Shown: positions 31,741 through 40,577 of the stretch, piece by piece
How positions within the stretch are numbered: the first letter of the stretch is position 1
Layout: each line of letters opens with the position of its first letter
Origin: Corynebacterium sp. ACRPS
Lineage (GTDB): Bacteria; Actinomycetota; Actinomycetes; Mycobacteriales; Mycobacteriaceae
Length of the DNA stretch: 64,000 nucleotides
Assembly (NCBI RefSeq): GCF_022346005.1
Contig: NZ_JAKRMY010000002.1
Span: 155,284 to 219,283 of the forward strand
Reading direction: 5' to 3'
The notes under the pieces: model-generated
The model's input: the letters and a program-made list of their open reading frames with translations, nothing else
Database searches by the model: none
What the model was told of the DNA's origin: nothing
Position numbers and translations under genes: made by a program

Positions 31741-33150
31741 ATGACTATTAGCGTTACTGACATTTTCGCCATCGGCATTGGTCCATCCTCCTCTCACACG
31801 GTTGGGCCGATGCGCGCCGCGAAGCAATTCCTCGATTCCCTTGATACCCATCCGGCCCGCGTGTCCGCTGAGCTGCGCGGTTCGCTGTCCGCCACTGGGC
31901 GCGGCCACGCCTCCGACCGCGCCGTCATCCTAGGACTCGCCGGCTGGGAGCCGCTGACCGTTCCCATCGATGCCGAGCCGCAAGCCGGCGGCACAATCCC
32001 CAGCGAAGGCACCATCTCTGGCCCGTCTGGCACCGTCGACTACGAAATCACCTTTGATAACGAGCCACTACCCCAGCACCCCAATGGCATGATCTTTAAG
32101 GCCTGGGACGCAGAGGGCAATATCCTGGCTGAAGACGAACAGTACTTCTCTGTCGGCGGTGGCTTCATCCTCTCCCGCAAAGAGCTCGACGCAGAGATGG
32201 CCGATAGCCACGAAGTACCCGCCGGCGTTGCCGCAGCAACCGTAGAAGATACCGTGCCCTATGAATTCACCACCGGCGAAGAACTACTCAATCTGTGCGA
32301 GGCCAACGACAAAGATATTTGGGAAATCGTCCTTGCCAATGAGGAAGTGCTCCACAAAGAGGACGGCGGCGCGGATTATGTCCTGCGCCACTTGGATCTT
32401 GTATGGGACATCATGCGCGAATGCGTGACCGATGGCATTTCCACCAAGGGCCTGCTGCCCGGTGGCCTCCGCGTGCCGCGGCGCGCCCCCAAGATGTATG
32501 CGCAGCTGCTCGAGCAGAAAAATGACCCACACTCTGGCTTTTCCGCCATGGAATGGGTCAATCTCTTCGCCTTAGCGGTCAACGAGCAAAACGCTGCGGG
32601 CGGCCGCGTTATTACCGCGCCCACCAACGGCGCCTGCGGCATCATTCCCGCAGTGCTGCACTATGCGCGCGACTTCCACGGTGGCTTCTGCCGCGAATCC
32701 GCACGCCGTTACCTGCTCACCGCCGGCGCCATCGGCATGATCATCAAACAGAACGCCTCCATTTCCGGCGCCGAGGTGGGCTGCCAGGGAGAAGTCGGCT
32801 CCGCCTCGTCCATGTCCGCTGCGGGAATGGCAGCACTCCTTGGTGCAACGCCTGCCCAGGTAGAAAATGCGGCAGAGATCGCCCTTGAACACAACCTCGG
32901 CCTTACCTGTGACCCGGTAGGTGGATTAGTGCAGATCCCCTGTATTGAGCGCAACGCCATCGGCGCGGTGAAATCCATTAACGCCGCCCGCATGGCGATG
33001 ATGGGTGAAGGCACCCACCACGTCACCCTAGATAATGCCGTACAAACCATGGCGGATACGGGCCGCGATATGCTCTCCAAGTACAAGGAGACCTCCCTCG
33101 GCGGCTTGGCCAAGACGATGGGCTTTAGCGTTTCCCAGGTGGAGTGCTAA
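31741..33150 (+). CDS. sdaA: L-serine dehydratase (iron-sulfur dependent)
   Basis: SdaA deaminates L-serine to pyruvate and ammonia with a [4Fe-4S] cluster. The protein is 469 residues, a single-chain form with beta and alpha domains fused. The beta domain opens with FAIGIGPSSSHTVGPMRAA. The alpha domain carries cysteines in APTNGACGI, EVGCQGEVGSA and LTCDPVGG. The chain ends in Cys469; in a bacterial L-serine dehydratase structure a C-terminal Cys completes the cluster, and I infer the same here. The ATG start has an AAGG ribosome-binding site eight bases upstream. It is probably transcribed alone, followed by a strong terminator. Confidence 0.95.
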   Translation: MTISVTDIFAIGIGPSSSHTVGPMRAAKQFLDSLDTHPARVSAELRGSLSATGRGHASDRAVILGLAGWEPLTVPIDAEPQAGGTIPSEGTISGPSGTVDYEITFDNEPLPQHPNGMIFKAWDAEGNILAEDEQYFSVGGGFILSRKELDAEMADSHEVPAGVAAATVEDTVPYEFTTGEELLNLCEANDKDIWEIVLANEEVLHKEDGGADYVLRHLDLVWDIMRECVTDGISTKGLLPGGLRVPRRAPKMYAQLLEQKNDPHSGFSAMEWVNLFALAVNEQNAAGGRVITAPTNGACGIIPAVLHYARDFHGGFCRESARRYLLTAGAIGMIIKQNASISGAEVGCQGEVGSASSMSAAGMAALLGATPAQVENAAEIALEHNLGLTCDPVGGLVQIPCIERNAIGAVKSINAARMAMMGEGTHHVTLDNAVQTMADTGRDMLSKYKETSLGGLAKTMGFSVSQVEC

Positions 33151-33170
33151 TCAGTCAAAAGCACATAAAA

Positions 33171-33205
33171 GGGCGGCACCGAGTAATTTCGGTGCCCCCT
33201 TTTTT
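33171..33205 (+). terminator. Terminator of sdaA (possibly bidirectional with hisS)
   Basis: An 8-bp stem (33175-33182 with 33189-33196), extendable by G-C pairs around a bulge, is followed by six Ts at 33200-33205. It lies between convergent sdaA and hisS. The reverse strand has a shorter T stretch, so it may also serve hisS. Confidence 0.8.
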
Positions 33206-33215
33206 GATCCTGCGT

Positions 33216-34499
33216 TTAGCCTTCTAGATCCTGCCCCAGAATGGCAACCAGCTGCGATAGTTCAACATCGCGCTGTTCGTGGGCGGCCAAGTCCTTCACG
33301 GCGACGGTGCCATTGTCTAGTTCTTGGTCTCCCAAGACCAGAGCAAAGCGCGCGCCCGCGCGGTCAGCGCCCTTCATCGCCCCCTTAAGGCCGCGATCAC
33401 CAAAGGACATGTCCGCGGCGATTCCCGCCTTGCGCAGGTCATTGATGATCCCGGTCATGCGGCGCTTGGCCGCTGCGCCCAAGGCAATGCCGTAGACGTC
33501 CACGCGGGAATCACTGCCTTCTAAGGTGATTCCCTCCGCTTCAAGGGCGAGGATGGCGCGGTCGACGCCGAGGCCATAGCCGATGCCCGAGAGATCTTGG
33601 CCGCCAAGCTGCGCCATCAACCCGTCGTAGCGGCCACCGCCGCCAATACCGGATTGCGCACCCAGGCCATCGTGGACGAATTCAAAACAGGTCTTGGTGT
33701 AGTAGTCCAAGCCGCGCACCATGCGCGGGTTGATTTCGTAGGCAACACCCATATCATCCAGCATGCCGGTTACGGTCTCAAAGTGCTCGCGGCACTCGGC
33801 GTTGAGGTAGTCGAGCATCAATGGGGCATCGGCAAGCTGCTCCTGCATGTCTGGGCGCTTATCGTCCAAGACGCGCAAGGGATTGATCTCCGCGCGGCGG
33901 CGGGTTTCCTCATCCAAGTCCAGCTTAAACAGGAATTCCTGCAGCTTTTCGCGGTAGGCGGGCCGGCAATTCCGGTCGCCCAAGCTGGTCAATTCCAGGC
34001 GGTACCCGGAAAGTCCCAGGGCCCTATAGGAGCGATCCGCCAGGGCGATGACCTCCGCATCCAATGCGGGATCGTCGACGCCAATGGCTTCCACGCCAAC
34101 CTGCTGAAGCTGGCGGTAGCGCCCTGCCTGCGGGCGCTCATAGCGGAAGAACGGCCCGCTGTAGTTCAGCTTTACCGGCAGCTGACCGCGGTCCAGATTG
34201 TGTTGAATGACCGAGCGCATCACACCCGCGGTGCCCTCTGGGCGCAGGGTCACTGAGCGATCGCCGCGATCTGCAAAGGTGTACATCTCCTTGGAGACCA
34301 CGTCGGTAGATTCGCCCACGCCGCGGGCAAAGAGCGCGGTATCTTCAAAAATGGGCAATTCAATGTGCTGAAAGCCGGAAAGATGCGCCTGTTCCACCAT
34401 GGTCTGGCGGACCTTATAAAAAGTCGCAGACTCTGGTGGGAAATAGTCTGGCACACCCTTCGGTGCGGACAGTGCCTGGAACCGCTTCTCTTCACTCAT
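33216..34499 (-). CDS. hisS: Histidyl-tRNA synthetase
   Basis: HisS charges tRNA-His. The protein is 427 residues. Class II core marks are the opening [15 protein letters not shown], motif 2 [10 protein letters not shown] followed by [17 protein letters not shown], the histidine-binding [14 protein letters not shown], and the [11 protein letters not shown] motif 3 region. The C-terminal anticodon-binding domain follows (about 330-427). I chose ATG 34497-34499 (MSEEKRFQ). A GTG two codons upstream overlaps the stop of the upstream hydrolase. The pairing of hisS with a metallo-beta-lactamase-fold gene is shared with mycobacteria. Confidence 0.95.
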   Translation of the reverse strand: MSEEKRFQALSAPKGVPDYFPPESATFYKVRQTMVEQAHLSGFQHIELPIFEDTALFARGVGESTDVVSKEMYTFADRGDRSVTLRPEGTAGVMRSVIQHNLDRGQLPVKLNYSGPFFRYERPQAGRYRQLQQVGVEAIGVDDPALDAEVIALADRSYRALGLSGYRLELTSLGDRNCRPAYREKLQEFLFKLDLDEETRRRAEINPLRVLDDKRPDMQEQLADAPLMLDYLNAECREHFETVTGMLDDMGVAYEINPRMVRGLDYYTKTCFEFVHDGLGAQSGIGGGGRYDGLMAQLGGQDLSGIGYGLGVDRAILALEAEGITLEGSDSRVDVYGIALGAAAKRRMTGIINDLRKAGIAADMSFGDRGLKGAMKGADRAGARFALVLGDQELDNGTVAVKDLAAHEQRDVELSQLVAILGQDLEG

Positions 34500-34504
34500 G
34501 GTCA

Positions 34505-35140
34505 CTAGACTACCCCATGGGATTTTCGCAGGAATGGGTTGGTCGCCCTCTCCTGACGCATGGTCGAGGTTGGGCCGTGGCCGGGAAGAATGTCCAGCTT
34601 ATCGTCTAAATCCCACACCGGTCCCGCCAATGAGTCCAGCATGGCCTGTGGATTAGAATCCGGCAGATCGACCCGCCCCATTCCCCCGGCAAAAAGTACG
34701 TCCCCGGTAAGGGCAAAAGTATCCGAAATGATCAATACGCACCCCGGCGAATGCCCAGGCGCGTGCTGGAGGGTAAATGTATGCCCGATTAGCTCCAGTT
34801 CTTCCCCACCGTGGAGTTCGCGGAGATCGGAAATGGGCACCATTCTCGAGGCGTGGAATAACTCCTGTGCCTGGGCGGAAACACCCTCCCCAGAATCCAA
34901 CATGAACTTATCTGCGGGATGAATATAAACGGGGATATCGAGCTCCTGCGCCAAGTCACCGGCCTCGCGAGTGTGGTCAATGTGCCCGTGCGTGAGCACG
35001 ATGGCTTCATAGTCATAGTCGTACGCTAGAACCTGCGACGTGGAATCCATGCCTGGATCCACGATGAAAGCGCGCTTTCCCTCCGCCGCGATATAAGTAT
35101 TGGTGCTAAATGGGCCCGCGGTAAATCCTTGAATCTCCAT
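34505..35140 (-). CDS. Metallo-beta-lactamase-fold hydrolase (glyoxalase II-like)
   Basis: A 211-residue cytosolic hydrolase. The metal motif HGHIDH is at residues 51-56 (His51, His53, Asp55, His56). The later [10 protein letters not shown] and the [19 protein letters not shown] segments give the remaining ligands, and the C-terminal [13 protein letters not shown] closes the site. It is shorter than E. coli GloB, and actinobacteria mostly use mycothiol, so a hydroxyacyl-thiol hydrolase role is an inference. It lies directly upstream of hisS, with the stop five bases before the hisS ATG. Confidence 0.88.
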   Translation of the reverse strand: MEIQGFTAGPFSTNTYIAAEGKRAFIVDPGMDSTSQVLAYDYDYEAIVLTHGHIDHTREAGDLAQELDIPVYIHPADKFMLDSGEGVSAQAQELFHASRMVPISDLRELHGGEELELIGHTFTLQHAPGHSPGCVLIISDTFALTGDVLFAGGMGRVDLPDSNPQAMLDSLAGPVWDLDDKLDILPGHGPTSTMRQERATNPFLRKSHGVV

Positions 35141-35220
35141 GCTTTAAGTCTAACGAGACCTGCACCCACAGCGCTCCCGAACGCAGCGCCCCTCTGAACT
35201 CAAGGGCCCCGCAAGCATGC

Positions 35221-35280
35221 AAAAAGCACCCAGCCTTCACCCCCACAGCCACGGTGGGTTATGGGGAAAGGCTGGGTGCT
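35221..35280 (-). terminator. Strong terminator of tpx
   Basis: A perfect 13-bp stem (35225-35237 with 35268-35280) is followed on the minus strand by five Ts. It lies 29 bases past the tpx stop. The long loop contains a smaller complementary segment. The 169-base gap to the hydrolase gene holds nothing else I can identify. Confidence 0.85.
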
Positions 35281-35309
35281 AGATTTAAATATCCTGCCAG
35301 CTTAAAGCT

Positions 35310-35807
35310 TTATTGCAGGGCGGCAAGTGCCTTATCGTAGTCCGGCTCAGTGGTTACCTCTGGCACCAACTCGTTGTAGATGACCTTGTGGTCAGCGTCG
35401 GTGACCACAACGGAGCGTGCCAAAAGGCCCTTGAGCGGGGAGCCTTGCAAGGTCACGCCGAACTTCTCGCCAAAATCGGAGCGGAAATCGGAGGCGGTGT
35501 CCACGTTTTCAATGCCCTCTGCGGCGCAGAAACGATCCAGTGCAAAAGGTAGGTCGCGGGAGACGGACAAGACAACGGTGTTGTCCAAGCCCGCAGCCTT
35601 TTCATTAAAGGTGCGCAACTGCTGCTGGCACACGCCGGTATCGATGGATGGGAAAATCGAGATAACGAGGCGCTTGCCCTCGAAATCCTTTTTGGTGACC
35701 TCAGAGAGGTCGGTGCCAACGAGAGTGAATTCTGGGATGGACTCCCCTACTGCGGGAAGTTCACCAGCGGTTTGGGTAGGTTCGTCAGAAAAATTAACTT
35801 CAGCCAT
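35310..35807 (-). CDS. tpx: Thiol peroxidase
   Basis: Tpx reduces hydrogen and alkyl peroxides using thioredoxin. The protein is 165 residues, the family length. The peroxidatic cysteine lies in [16 protein letters not shown] with the conserved Thr three residues before it. The resolving cysteine lies in [11 protein letters not shown] about 34 residues later. The atypical 2-Cys layout is complete. The ATG ([15 protein letters not shown]) is the only good start. The gene is monocistronic with a strong terminator and is divergent from the cyclophilin gene. Confidence 0.95.
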   Translation of the reverse strand: MAEVNFSDEPTQTAGELPAVGESIPEFTLVGTDLSEVTKKDFEGKRLVISIFPSIDTGVCQQQLRTFNEKAAGLDNTVVLSVSRDLPFALDRFCAAEGIENVDTASDFRSDFGEKFGVTLQGSPLKGLLARSVVVTDADHKVIYNELVPEVTTEPDYDKALAALQ

Positions 35808-35963
35808 GGCCCCGAGCGTACTGATACTTTTGCTTCCCCGCTATAGCTCTCCGCTTATTGCTTAAGCCAATCCCCGAGCCAAGTCATCCCCATGGCCGCA
35901 AAGCCGCTAAAATCGTCCTAGTTGAGACACGTCACCGATAATCGCTAGAAAGGTTGTCCCACG

Positions 35964-36848
35964 GTGCCAGATAATAAAAAGCGCGGAGAAGACGCGCTGC
36001 ACAAGCTCGACCGCGAACTAAAGTCCCGTGACCGCAAACAAAAGACTCGTCCTTTTGGCGTCGCCTTAGCCTCGCTCGTCGTCATCCTCGGCATCGCCGG
36101 AGGGATTTACTTCCTCTCCGCCCGCGATGACTCTGAGGGCGAAATCCAGGCGGAAGATACCTCGGAAGCACAGACCACGCAGGAAGCACCCAAGGCAGAG
36201 CCCTTGAGCGGCAAGCGCGCGGAAGCCCTGCCTGCAACCGTCCAGTGCGAGTACAAGGACAATGGGCAGGATGGCCACGGTGCCAAGAAGCCCGACGGCA
36301 AGGATATATCCACCGAGGGCACTGTTACTGTATCCTTCGATACCACCCAGGGCCCGATCGAGATGGACCTAGACCGCGCCACTGCGCCTTGTACTACCCA
36401 CGCCATTTCGGAACTGGCTGACTCCGGCTTCTACGATGACACCGTCTGCCACCGCATGACCTCCGGTGGCTTGAATGTGCTCCAGTGCGGCGACCCCACC
36501 GGTTCCGGTGCCGGCGGCCCGGGCTTCAGCTTTGCTGATGAATACCCCACCGATGAAACTGATGACGAGGACGCGCAGAACCCAGTTGTCTACCCCCGCG
36601 GCTCCGTCGCTATGGCCAATAGCGGCCCAGATACCAACGGCTCCCAGTTCTTCCTTAACTACGATGACTCGGAGTTACCTCCTAACTACACCTACTTCGG
36701 CACCATCGCTGAAGAAGGCCTCAAGACCCTAGACAAGATTGCCGAGGCCGGCGTAGACACCGGTGACCAAGGTAGCAATCCAGGCGGCCAAGAGGATGGC
36801 AAGCCTGCAGAAGAGGTAAAGATCAAAAAGGCTACGGTAAAGGCCTAG
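35964..36848 (+). CDS. Membrane-anchored cyclophilin-type peptidyl-prolyl isomerase
   Basis: A 294-residue protein that isomerises prolyl bonds, probably outside the membrane. A charged cytosolic tail (1-30) is followed by one transmembrane helix at about 32-52, then a Glu/Thr-rich linker, then a cyclophilin domain from about 110. Family segments include FDTTQGPIEMDLDRATAPCTTHAI, the HRMTSGGLNVLQCGDPTGSG core (FQGGDPTG in most cyclophilins), and NGSQFFLNYDDS. The active-site Arg is in CHRMT. The start is GTG at 35964. In mycobacteria a ppiB gene sits beside rel, matching this position. Confidence 0.9.
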   Translation: MPDNKKRGEDALHKLDRELKSRDRKQKTRPFGVALASLVVILGIAGGIYFLSARDDSEGEIQAEDTSEAQTTQEAPKAEPLSGKRAEALPATVQCEYKDNGQDGHGAKKPDGKDISTEGTVTVSFDTTQGPIEMDLDRATAPCTTHAISELADSGFYDDTVCHRMTSGGLNVLQCGDPTGSGAGGPGFSFADEYPTDETDDEDAQNPVVYPRGSVAMANSGPDTNGSQFFLNYDDSELPPNYTYFGTIAEEGLKTLDKIAEAGVDTGDQGSNPGGQEDGKPAEEVKIKKATVKA

Positions 36849-36853
36849 TCTGC

Positions 36854-36875
36854 GGCATCGGCGCTTGCCGATGCC
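36854..36875 (+). terminator. Hairpin after the cyclophilin gene
   Basis: A perfect 9-bp stem (36854-36862 with 36867-36875) with a 4-nt loop begins five bases past the stop codon. It is followed by a C-rich, not T-rich, stretch, so its strength is uncertain. Confidence 0.45.
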
Positions 36876-37167
36876 TCCCCCATTCCCTCTACATTTGCCT
36901 CACCCCAGCACACTGCACGAACTATATCGTGGCGTGGCGCTGGGGAATTTTCATATCCGATGCTTTTCCTTAAATACCCTTCTACCTCGCTTAGCTCCAG
37001 AAAGCACATCCTTCCCATTCACACCATCTGCATTAATCACCCCCTCCAAACACCCCCATTCCTTATTGATAATGTTTTTTATTAAAATTAGCTCGGGTAA
37101 TTCAGACAGCTACGCAGCCGTCTAATATCCAAAAAATTTGAACACCACAAGCTTGACAGGAAACACA
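36876..37167 (+). other. AT-rich gap before the small secreted gene
   Basis: The 319 bases between the cyclophilin and secreted-protein genes are clearly richer in A and T than their neighbours after about 36960. I see no gene that I trust. A reading frame at 36865-37125 exists but has low-complexity Pro/His/Leu content and no ribosome-binding site. The gap holds an 8+8 inverted repeat (37104-37111 with 37116-37123, one mismatch) next to a possible -10 hexamer TAATAT at 37123-37128. Confidence 0.6.
37104..37128 (+). promoter_or_regulatory. Candidate promoter and operator of the secreted-protein gene
   Basis: An inverted repeat (arms 37104-37111 and 37116-37123, one mismatch, 4-nt centre) abuts TAATAT at 37123-37128, about 40 bases before the ATG. 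A weak TTCAGA lies 16 bases upstream as a possible -35. The repeat would overlap the promoter spacer, as a repressor site does. Confidence 0.35.
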
Positions 37168-37515
37168 ATGAAGCTTTTCTCCCGCAAGGCCTTCCTCGCC
37201 GGCGCAACCGCCCTATCCGTTACTCTCGCTGGCACCACCGTGGCCACTGCCGCGGAGAATGTGAATACCGTTGCTCAAGGCTCTTCTACTGCCTCCACCA
37301 GCACTCCTAGCCAGAACATTGATTCTGATGCAAACAAGAAAAACGACGCCAAGAATACGCAAGCCTTGTCTTCCAAGGACGCGAATCCTGAGTCCGTCAA
37401 GGCCTGGATCGAAGTCATTACTGCTGCTGTCGGCGCACTGGGCACTCTCTTCGCGTTCGCCAATAAGTACATCAACATCGATGACCTTCTAAAGAACTTC
37501 AAACTTCCTTTCTAG
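37168..37515 (+). CDS. Small secreted protein of unknown function
   Basis: I do not recognise this gene. The product is 115 residues from the ATG at 37168, which has an AGGAAA ribosome-binding site at good distance; an upstream ATG-less extension to 37138 is less likely. Residues 1 to about 29 form a classic signal peptide (MKLFSRKAFLAGATALS, then Ala-rich to ATA-A). The mature part has a disordered Ser/Thr/Asn/Lys stretch (about 30-75), then a probable amphipathic or hydrophobic helix AWIEVITAAVGALGTLFAF, and ends with KNFKLPF and a terminal Phe. No cysteines. It could be a small envelope or pore-forming peptide, but that is a guess from shape only. It stands alone between a cyclophilin gene and a convergent DUF421 gene. 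Confidence 0.75.
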   Translation: MKLFSRKAFLAGATALSVTLAGTTVATAAENVNTVAQGSSTASTSTPSQNIDSDANKKNDAKNTQALSSKDANPESVKAWIEVITAAVGALGTLFAFANKYINIDDLLKNFKLPF

Positions 37516-37540
37516 ACGTTGATGCCTCTTGAGGGCGATT

Positions 37541-37574
37541 AACCGCCGTGCTCTTATTTATCTGCACGGCGGTT
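37541..37574. terminator. Hairpin between convergent genes
   Basis: A perfect 11-bp stem (37541-37551 with 37564-37574) with a 12-nt AT-rich loop lies between the secreted-protein gene and the convergent DUF421 gene. Neither side has a run of Ts, so it is a candidate bidirectional terminator only. Confidence 0.5.
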
Positions 37575-37617
37575 GTACGAAAAGTAGTCCTGAAGTTCTT
37601 CCCCCTCTATCAATTCT

Positions 37618-38220
37618 TTAAGACTCTTTGGCCTGTTTGATATACCCAGAGCCAACGAGGTCATTAAAGATATCTGGGTCTATGTCCTGACCATTCTTGA
37701 TGACAGATATGTGCCCGGTGGGCTCTAAAACCATAATCTGAACGTCTTCCATGCGGGCTAAACCAGCCTTTCGCACCGCGGAATACACGTCAGAGCGAGT
37801 GATATGGGAAACGGTGAGATTATCGTCAATCATCTCGCCCTGAAAGACGATAAGGACTGGACGCCGATCTAAAAACCGCGTCCATTTCACTACCTTGCGA
37901 ATGGTCCCGAATGCAGCTTCCAAGGCCATCAGTGTGGTCAGCCCGATAACACCCGCCGCTAGTGTAGGTGGAACACCAATGATCACACGCCCGGCAACAG
38001 CACCGAACATAATGATGATGATCGCGTCAGAGGCCGTCATGGAGGTCAATACGCGGGAACCAAAAAGCTTCACCAAGACCATAAAGGCGAGATAGATGCC
38101 TAATGTAGACAACATGACAACAGGAACTCGATGTAGCTCGATTCCTAGTTGAAAAGTAGCCTCGCGTAAAAACCGTTCAAAGATATCCACGGCTTTTGAG
38201 GTTACTAGGATGCACGACAC
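37618..38220 (-). CDS. DUF421 (YetF-like) membrane protein
   Basis: A 200-residue membrane protein. Hydrophobic segments at about 34-50, 65-82 and 85-102 form a three-helix membrane part. They are followed by a soluble domain with RRPVLIVFQGEMIDDNLTVSHITRSD and the segment VQIMVLEPTGHISVIKN, the marks of DUF421/YetF proteins. The function of the family is not established. The start at GTG 38218-38220 lacks a clear ribosome-binding site. A GTG ten codons later (38190) is possible. It follows the 5'-nucleotidase gene but a strong terminator separates them. Confidence 0.85.
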   Translation of the reverse strand: MSCILVTSKAVDIFERFLREATFQLGIELHRVPVVMLSTLGIYLAFMVLVKLFGSRVLTSMTASDAIIIIMFGAVAGRVIIGVPPTLAAGVIGLTTLMALEAAFGTIRKVVKWTRFLDRRPVLIVFQGEMIDDNLTVSHITRSDVYSAVRKAGLARMEDVQIMVLEPTGHISVIKNGQDIDPDIFNDLVGSGYIKQAKES

Positions 38221-38233
38221 AGCACAGAAAAAT

Positions 38234-38269
38234 AAGCGCTTTTCCCCCTTTAAGCGAGGAAAAGCGCTT
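38234..38269 (-). terminator. Strong terminator of the 5'-nucleotidase gene
   Basis: A perfect 12-bp stem (38234-38245 with 38258-38269) with a 12-nt loop is followed on the minus strand by ATTTTT. It lies 31 bases past the nucleotidase stop and just before the DUF421 gene, whose start is only 14 bases further. Confidence 0.85.
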
Positions 38270-38299
38270 TTCGCGTATCCACAGGATTTGGATCCCTAA

Positions 38300-40384
38300 T
38301 TAGATGTGAAAGGTCTTGCGCAGGTCATCAAAGATGGACCGCAGTGGTGCCGGCAGCACCTGGGGGTTCAAACCAATAAAGGCGATTCCTGCCGCTAGTG
38401 CCGCCACGATGGCAAGGGCTGCGCCGCCAATAGACGAGCCTTGCGGGAGCTTCGGGGAGTCTTCATCCTCTGAACCATCCTCTTGGGAGCCGGCCTCGTC
38501 ACCGCCGGCTTCGTCCACTTTCACGGGCAGGATCGCTTGCGTGCCTGCATCGGTGGTGATTTCTAGGTTTTGGGAGCCCGTCAGGCCTTCTGGAACGTTA
38601 AGCGTCACTTGCGCACGTCCGCGCTCGCCAAATTGGTCATCGCCTTCCTGCTTGGAATTATCGATATTGGCGGTTGCTTCCTCATCACCAAGCTTCACCG
38701 TGACGGTCTTGGCCATGGGCTCTCCCTCGCTGGTGTAATTCAAGCTGGACAGATCGACGGTGATTTCTTTGCCCGGGGCAATGTCACCATCGATGTGGGC
38801 GCCAATCTGGCCCTGCCCCTTGCGGACCTCGGACTCACCGGAGGCGATGTAGTCGATCATGGCCTGGGCATCCATGTATCCCACATCGTTCTTGTCCTTG
38901 ATGGAGCCTGCCTCAAAGTAGCCATCGCCACCCTTTTCGCTGTCGCTGGAGGCGAGGAAGGACGATAGCGCGATGGAATAGTCCTTATCCGCGTCGAGGG
39001 GCTCGCCATTGATGGTCACGGACTTGACGCGCTCGCCGTGGGATGCCGTGTGGTCATAGACCACCTGGACGTTATTGGACAGCCCCATGGCTAGACGCGG
39101 CCGACTGCTTCCATCTTGCCACTGGTTTTCTAAAGCGGTGATGAAGTCCTTGCCGGAGACCTTCGCGGTAATAACCGAGTTACCAAACGGCTGGACCTCA
39201 AAGATGTCCTTGTATGTGACATCGCCGCCCTGTAAATCGGCACGCACACCGCCGGCGTTCATCACGCCAAGATCAATGTCCTCGCCAACCTGCTTGCTCA
39301 TGGCATAACGTTGCCCGTCAGCGATGAAGTTATTCAGGGTGGACTCGACACCGCGGTTGGAACCTGGCTTTTGCCCCTCATCGGAGCCGCGGAATAAGTC
39401 GGTTTCGACTGTGCCAGCGGTCTTCGAGCCTTTTACCTCGGCCTCATCCTGTGCCTTCTTAACGATGCCCGCAATCTCAGCATCCGGCTCTACCTGCGCC
39501 GCATCAGTCGCATCGTACTGCTTGAGCTCAATCTTCTTTACCTCGCCCGCGGCCTTGTCGAAGGTAATATCGGCATCGTTAAGCAGCTTGCCGTACTCGT
39601 AGCCTTGCGCCCACTGCAGTGGCAGGGCGCCGTCGCGCTCTTGCGTTCCCTGGGTGGTCTGGTGGGTATCGCCTCCAAAGAGGATATCGACGTCTTTGTT
39701 GAAGCCTTCTGCGTATTCCTCCGCGTCTTCGTGGAAGAGGGAGACCACGACATCTGCCTCGCCGCTTTCCTTCAAGCGGGTGGCCTCCTTATTCGTTGCC
39801 TCGACTGGATCGGTAAAAGTGACGCCCGGAATCTTTGCCGCAGATACCTTGAACTTGGTGTTCTGGGTGACGGTGCCGACGTAGCCGACCTTTACGCCGT
39901 CGATTTCTTCCACATGGGAGGCGTCCAAAAGCGGTTTGCCGTCTTTTAACACATTGGCGCCGAGGATGGGATAGTCAGAAGCGGGCTGGATACGGTCCGT
40001 TAGGTCCTCAGTGCCCTTGTCGAATTCGTGGTTGCCCACTGCGGTGACCTTCATCCCCATGGCGTTGAGCGCTTCTAGCGTGTACTTGTCATCAGAGATG
40101 GCCGAAACGAATGCAGATCCGCCCACGTTATCGCCCGAAGAGGTGAGGTTGAACTCTTGGCCTTCATTGACCTGCTTGATAAGCGATTGCAGGCGAGCCA
40201 CACCAATCTCATCGCCCGCCTTAGCAGGGTCACTCAGGCCATCTTCCAAGTGGCCGTGCAGGTCAGTGGTATTGGTGACCGAGATGGTGGTCGTATCCTC
40301 CTGCGCTAGGGCGTGTGTGCCGGAGAGCGCGACGGCGGTGGCGGTAGTAGCGGCCACCAACTGGCCAATGCGGCGGAACTGCAT
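38300..40384 (-). CDS. Surface 5'-nucleotidase / metallophosphatase (UshA family)
   Basis: A 694-residue exported enzyme that should remove phosphate from extracellular nucleotides. The signal peptide (1-28, cleavage near ALA-QE) is followed by a calcineurin-like metallophosphatase domain with NTTDLHGHLED (Asp41, His43, His45), GNHEFDKG (Asn118, His119) and LFGGDTHQT. The C-terminal 5'-nucleotidase domain has GGVRADLQGGDVTYKDIFEVQPFGN and QGDNSVI-like substrate contacts, ending about residue 530. An immunoglobulin-like region follows, then an acidic linker, one membrane helix (about 650-672) and a 22-residue tail. A phosphate-scavenging role is inferred from the family. A TATATT hexamer lies upstream. 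Confidence 0.9.
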   Translation of the reverse strand: MQFRRIGQLVAATTATAVALSGTHALAQEDTTTISVTNTTDLHGHLEDGLSDPAKAGDEIGVARLQSLIKQVNEGQEFNLTSSGDNVGGSAFVSAISDDKYTLEALNAMGMKVTAVGNHEFDKGTEDLTDRIQPASDYPILGANVLKDGKPLLDASHVEEIDGVKVGYVGTVTQNTKFKVSAAKIPGVTFTDPVEATNKEATRLKESGEADVVVSLFHEDAEEYAEGFNKDVDILFGGDTHQTTQGTQERDGALPLQWAQGYEYGKLLNDADITFDKAAGEVKKIELKQYDATDAAQVEPDAEIAGIVKKAQDEAEVKGSKTAGTVETDLFRGSDEGQKPGSNRGVESTLNNFIADGQRYAMSKQVGEDIDLGVMNAGGVRADLQGGDVTYKDIFEVQPFGNSVITAKVSGKDFITALENQWQDGSSRPRLAMGLSNNVQVVYDHTASHGERVKSVTINGEPLDADKDYSIALSSFLASSDSEKGGDGYFEAGSIKDKNDVGYMDAQAMIDYIASGESEVRKGQGQIGAHIDGDIAPGKEITVDLSSLNYTSEGEPMAKTVTVKLGDEEATANIDNSKQEGDDQFGERGRAQVTLNVPEGLTGSQNLEITTDAGTQAILPVKVDEAGGDEAGSQEDGSEDEDSPKLPQGSSIGGAALAIVAALAAGIAFIGLNPQVLPAPLRSIFDDLRKTFHI

Positions 40385-40416
40385 AGTTACTCCTGTGTCG
40401 TAGAAAGTATTCAGAC

Positions 40417-40422
40417 AATATA
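40417..40422 (-). promoter_or_regulatory. Candidate -10 element of the 5'-nucleotidase gene
   Basis: TATATT on the minus strand, about 33 bases before the ATG. It lies inside a loose inverted repeat (AGAAAG and CTTTCT near 40401 and 40428) that could bind a regulator. The rest of the 193-base gap up to the rel stop contains a small hairpin at 40530-40545 but no gene. Confidence 0.4.
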
Positions 40423-40577
40423 TACCGCTTTCTTAACCCATTCGCAGGAAGCATGAAGCCCGTGAAATGGGCTTTTACCTTTCTTCCGCCAAGAGTTCAC
40501 GCAATCGTCACGTGCGCGTCGCCCGCGCGTTGCTCTGTCGAGCAACCGCACAGGGAGGTAGCCGGGCGGTCAGGCGG

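Noticed and set aside
36865..37125. 86-residue frame between the cyclophilin and secreted-protein genes
   Set aside because: Low-complexity composition, no ribosome-binding site, and it starts inside the terminator hairpin.
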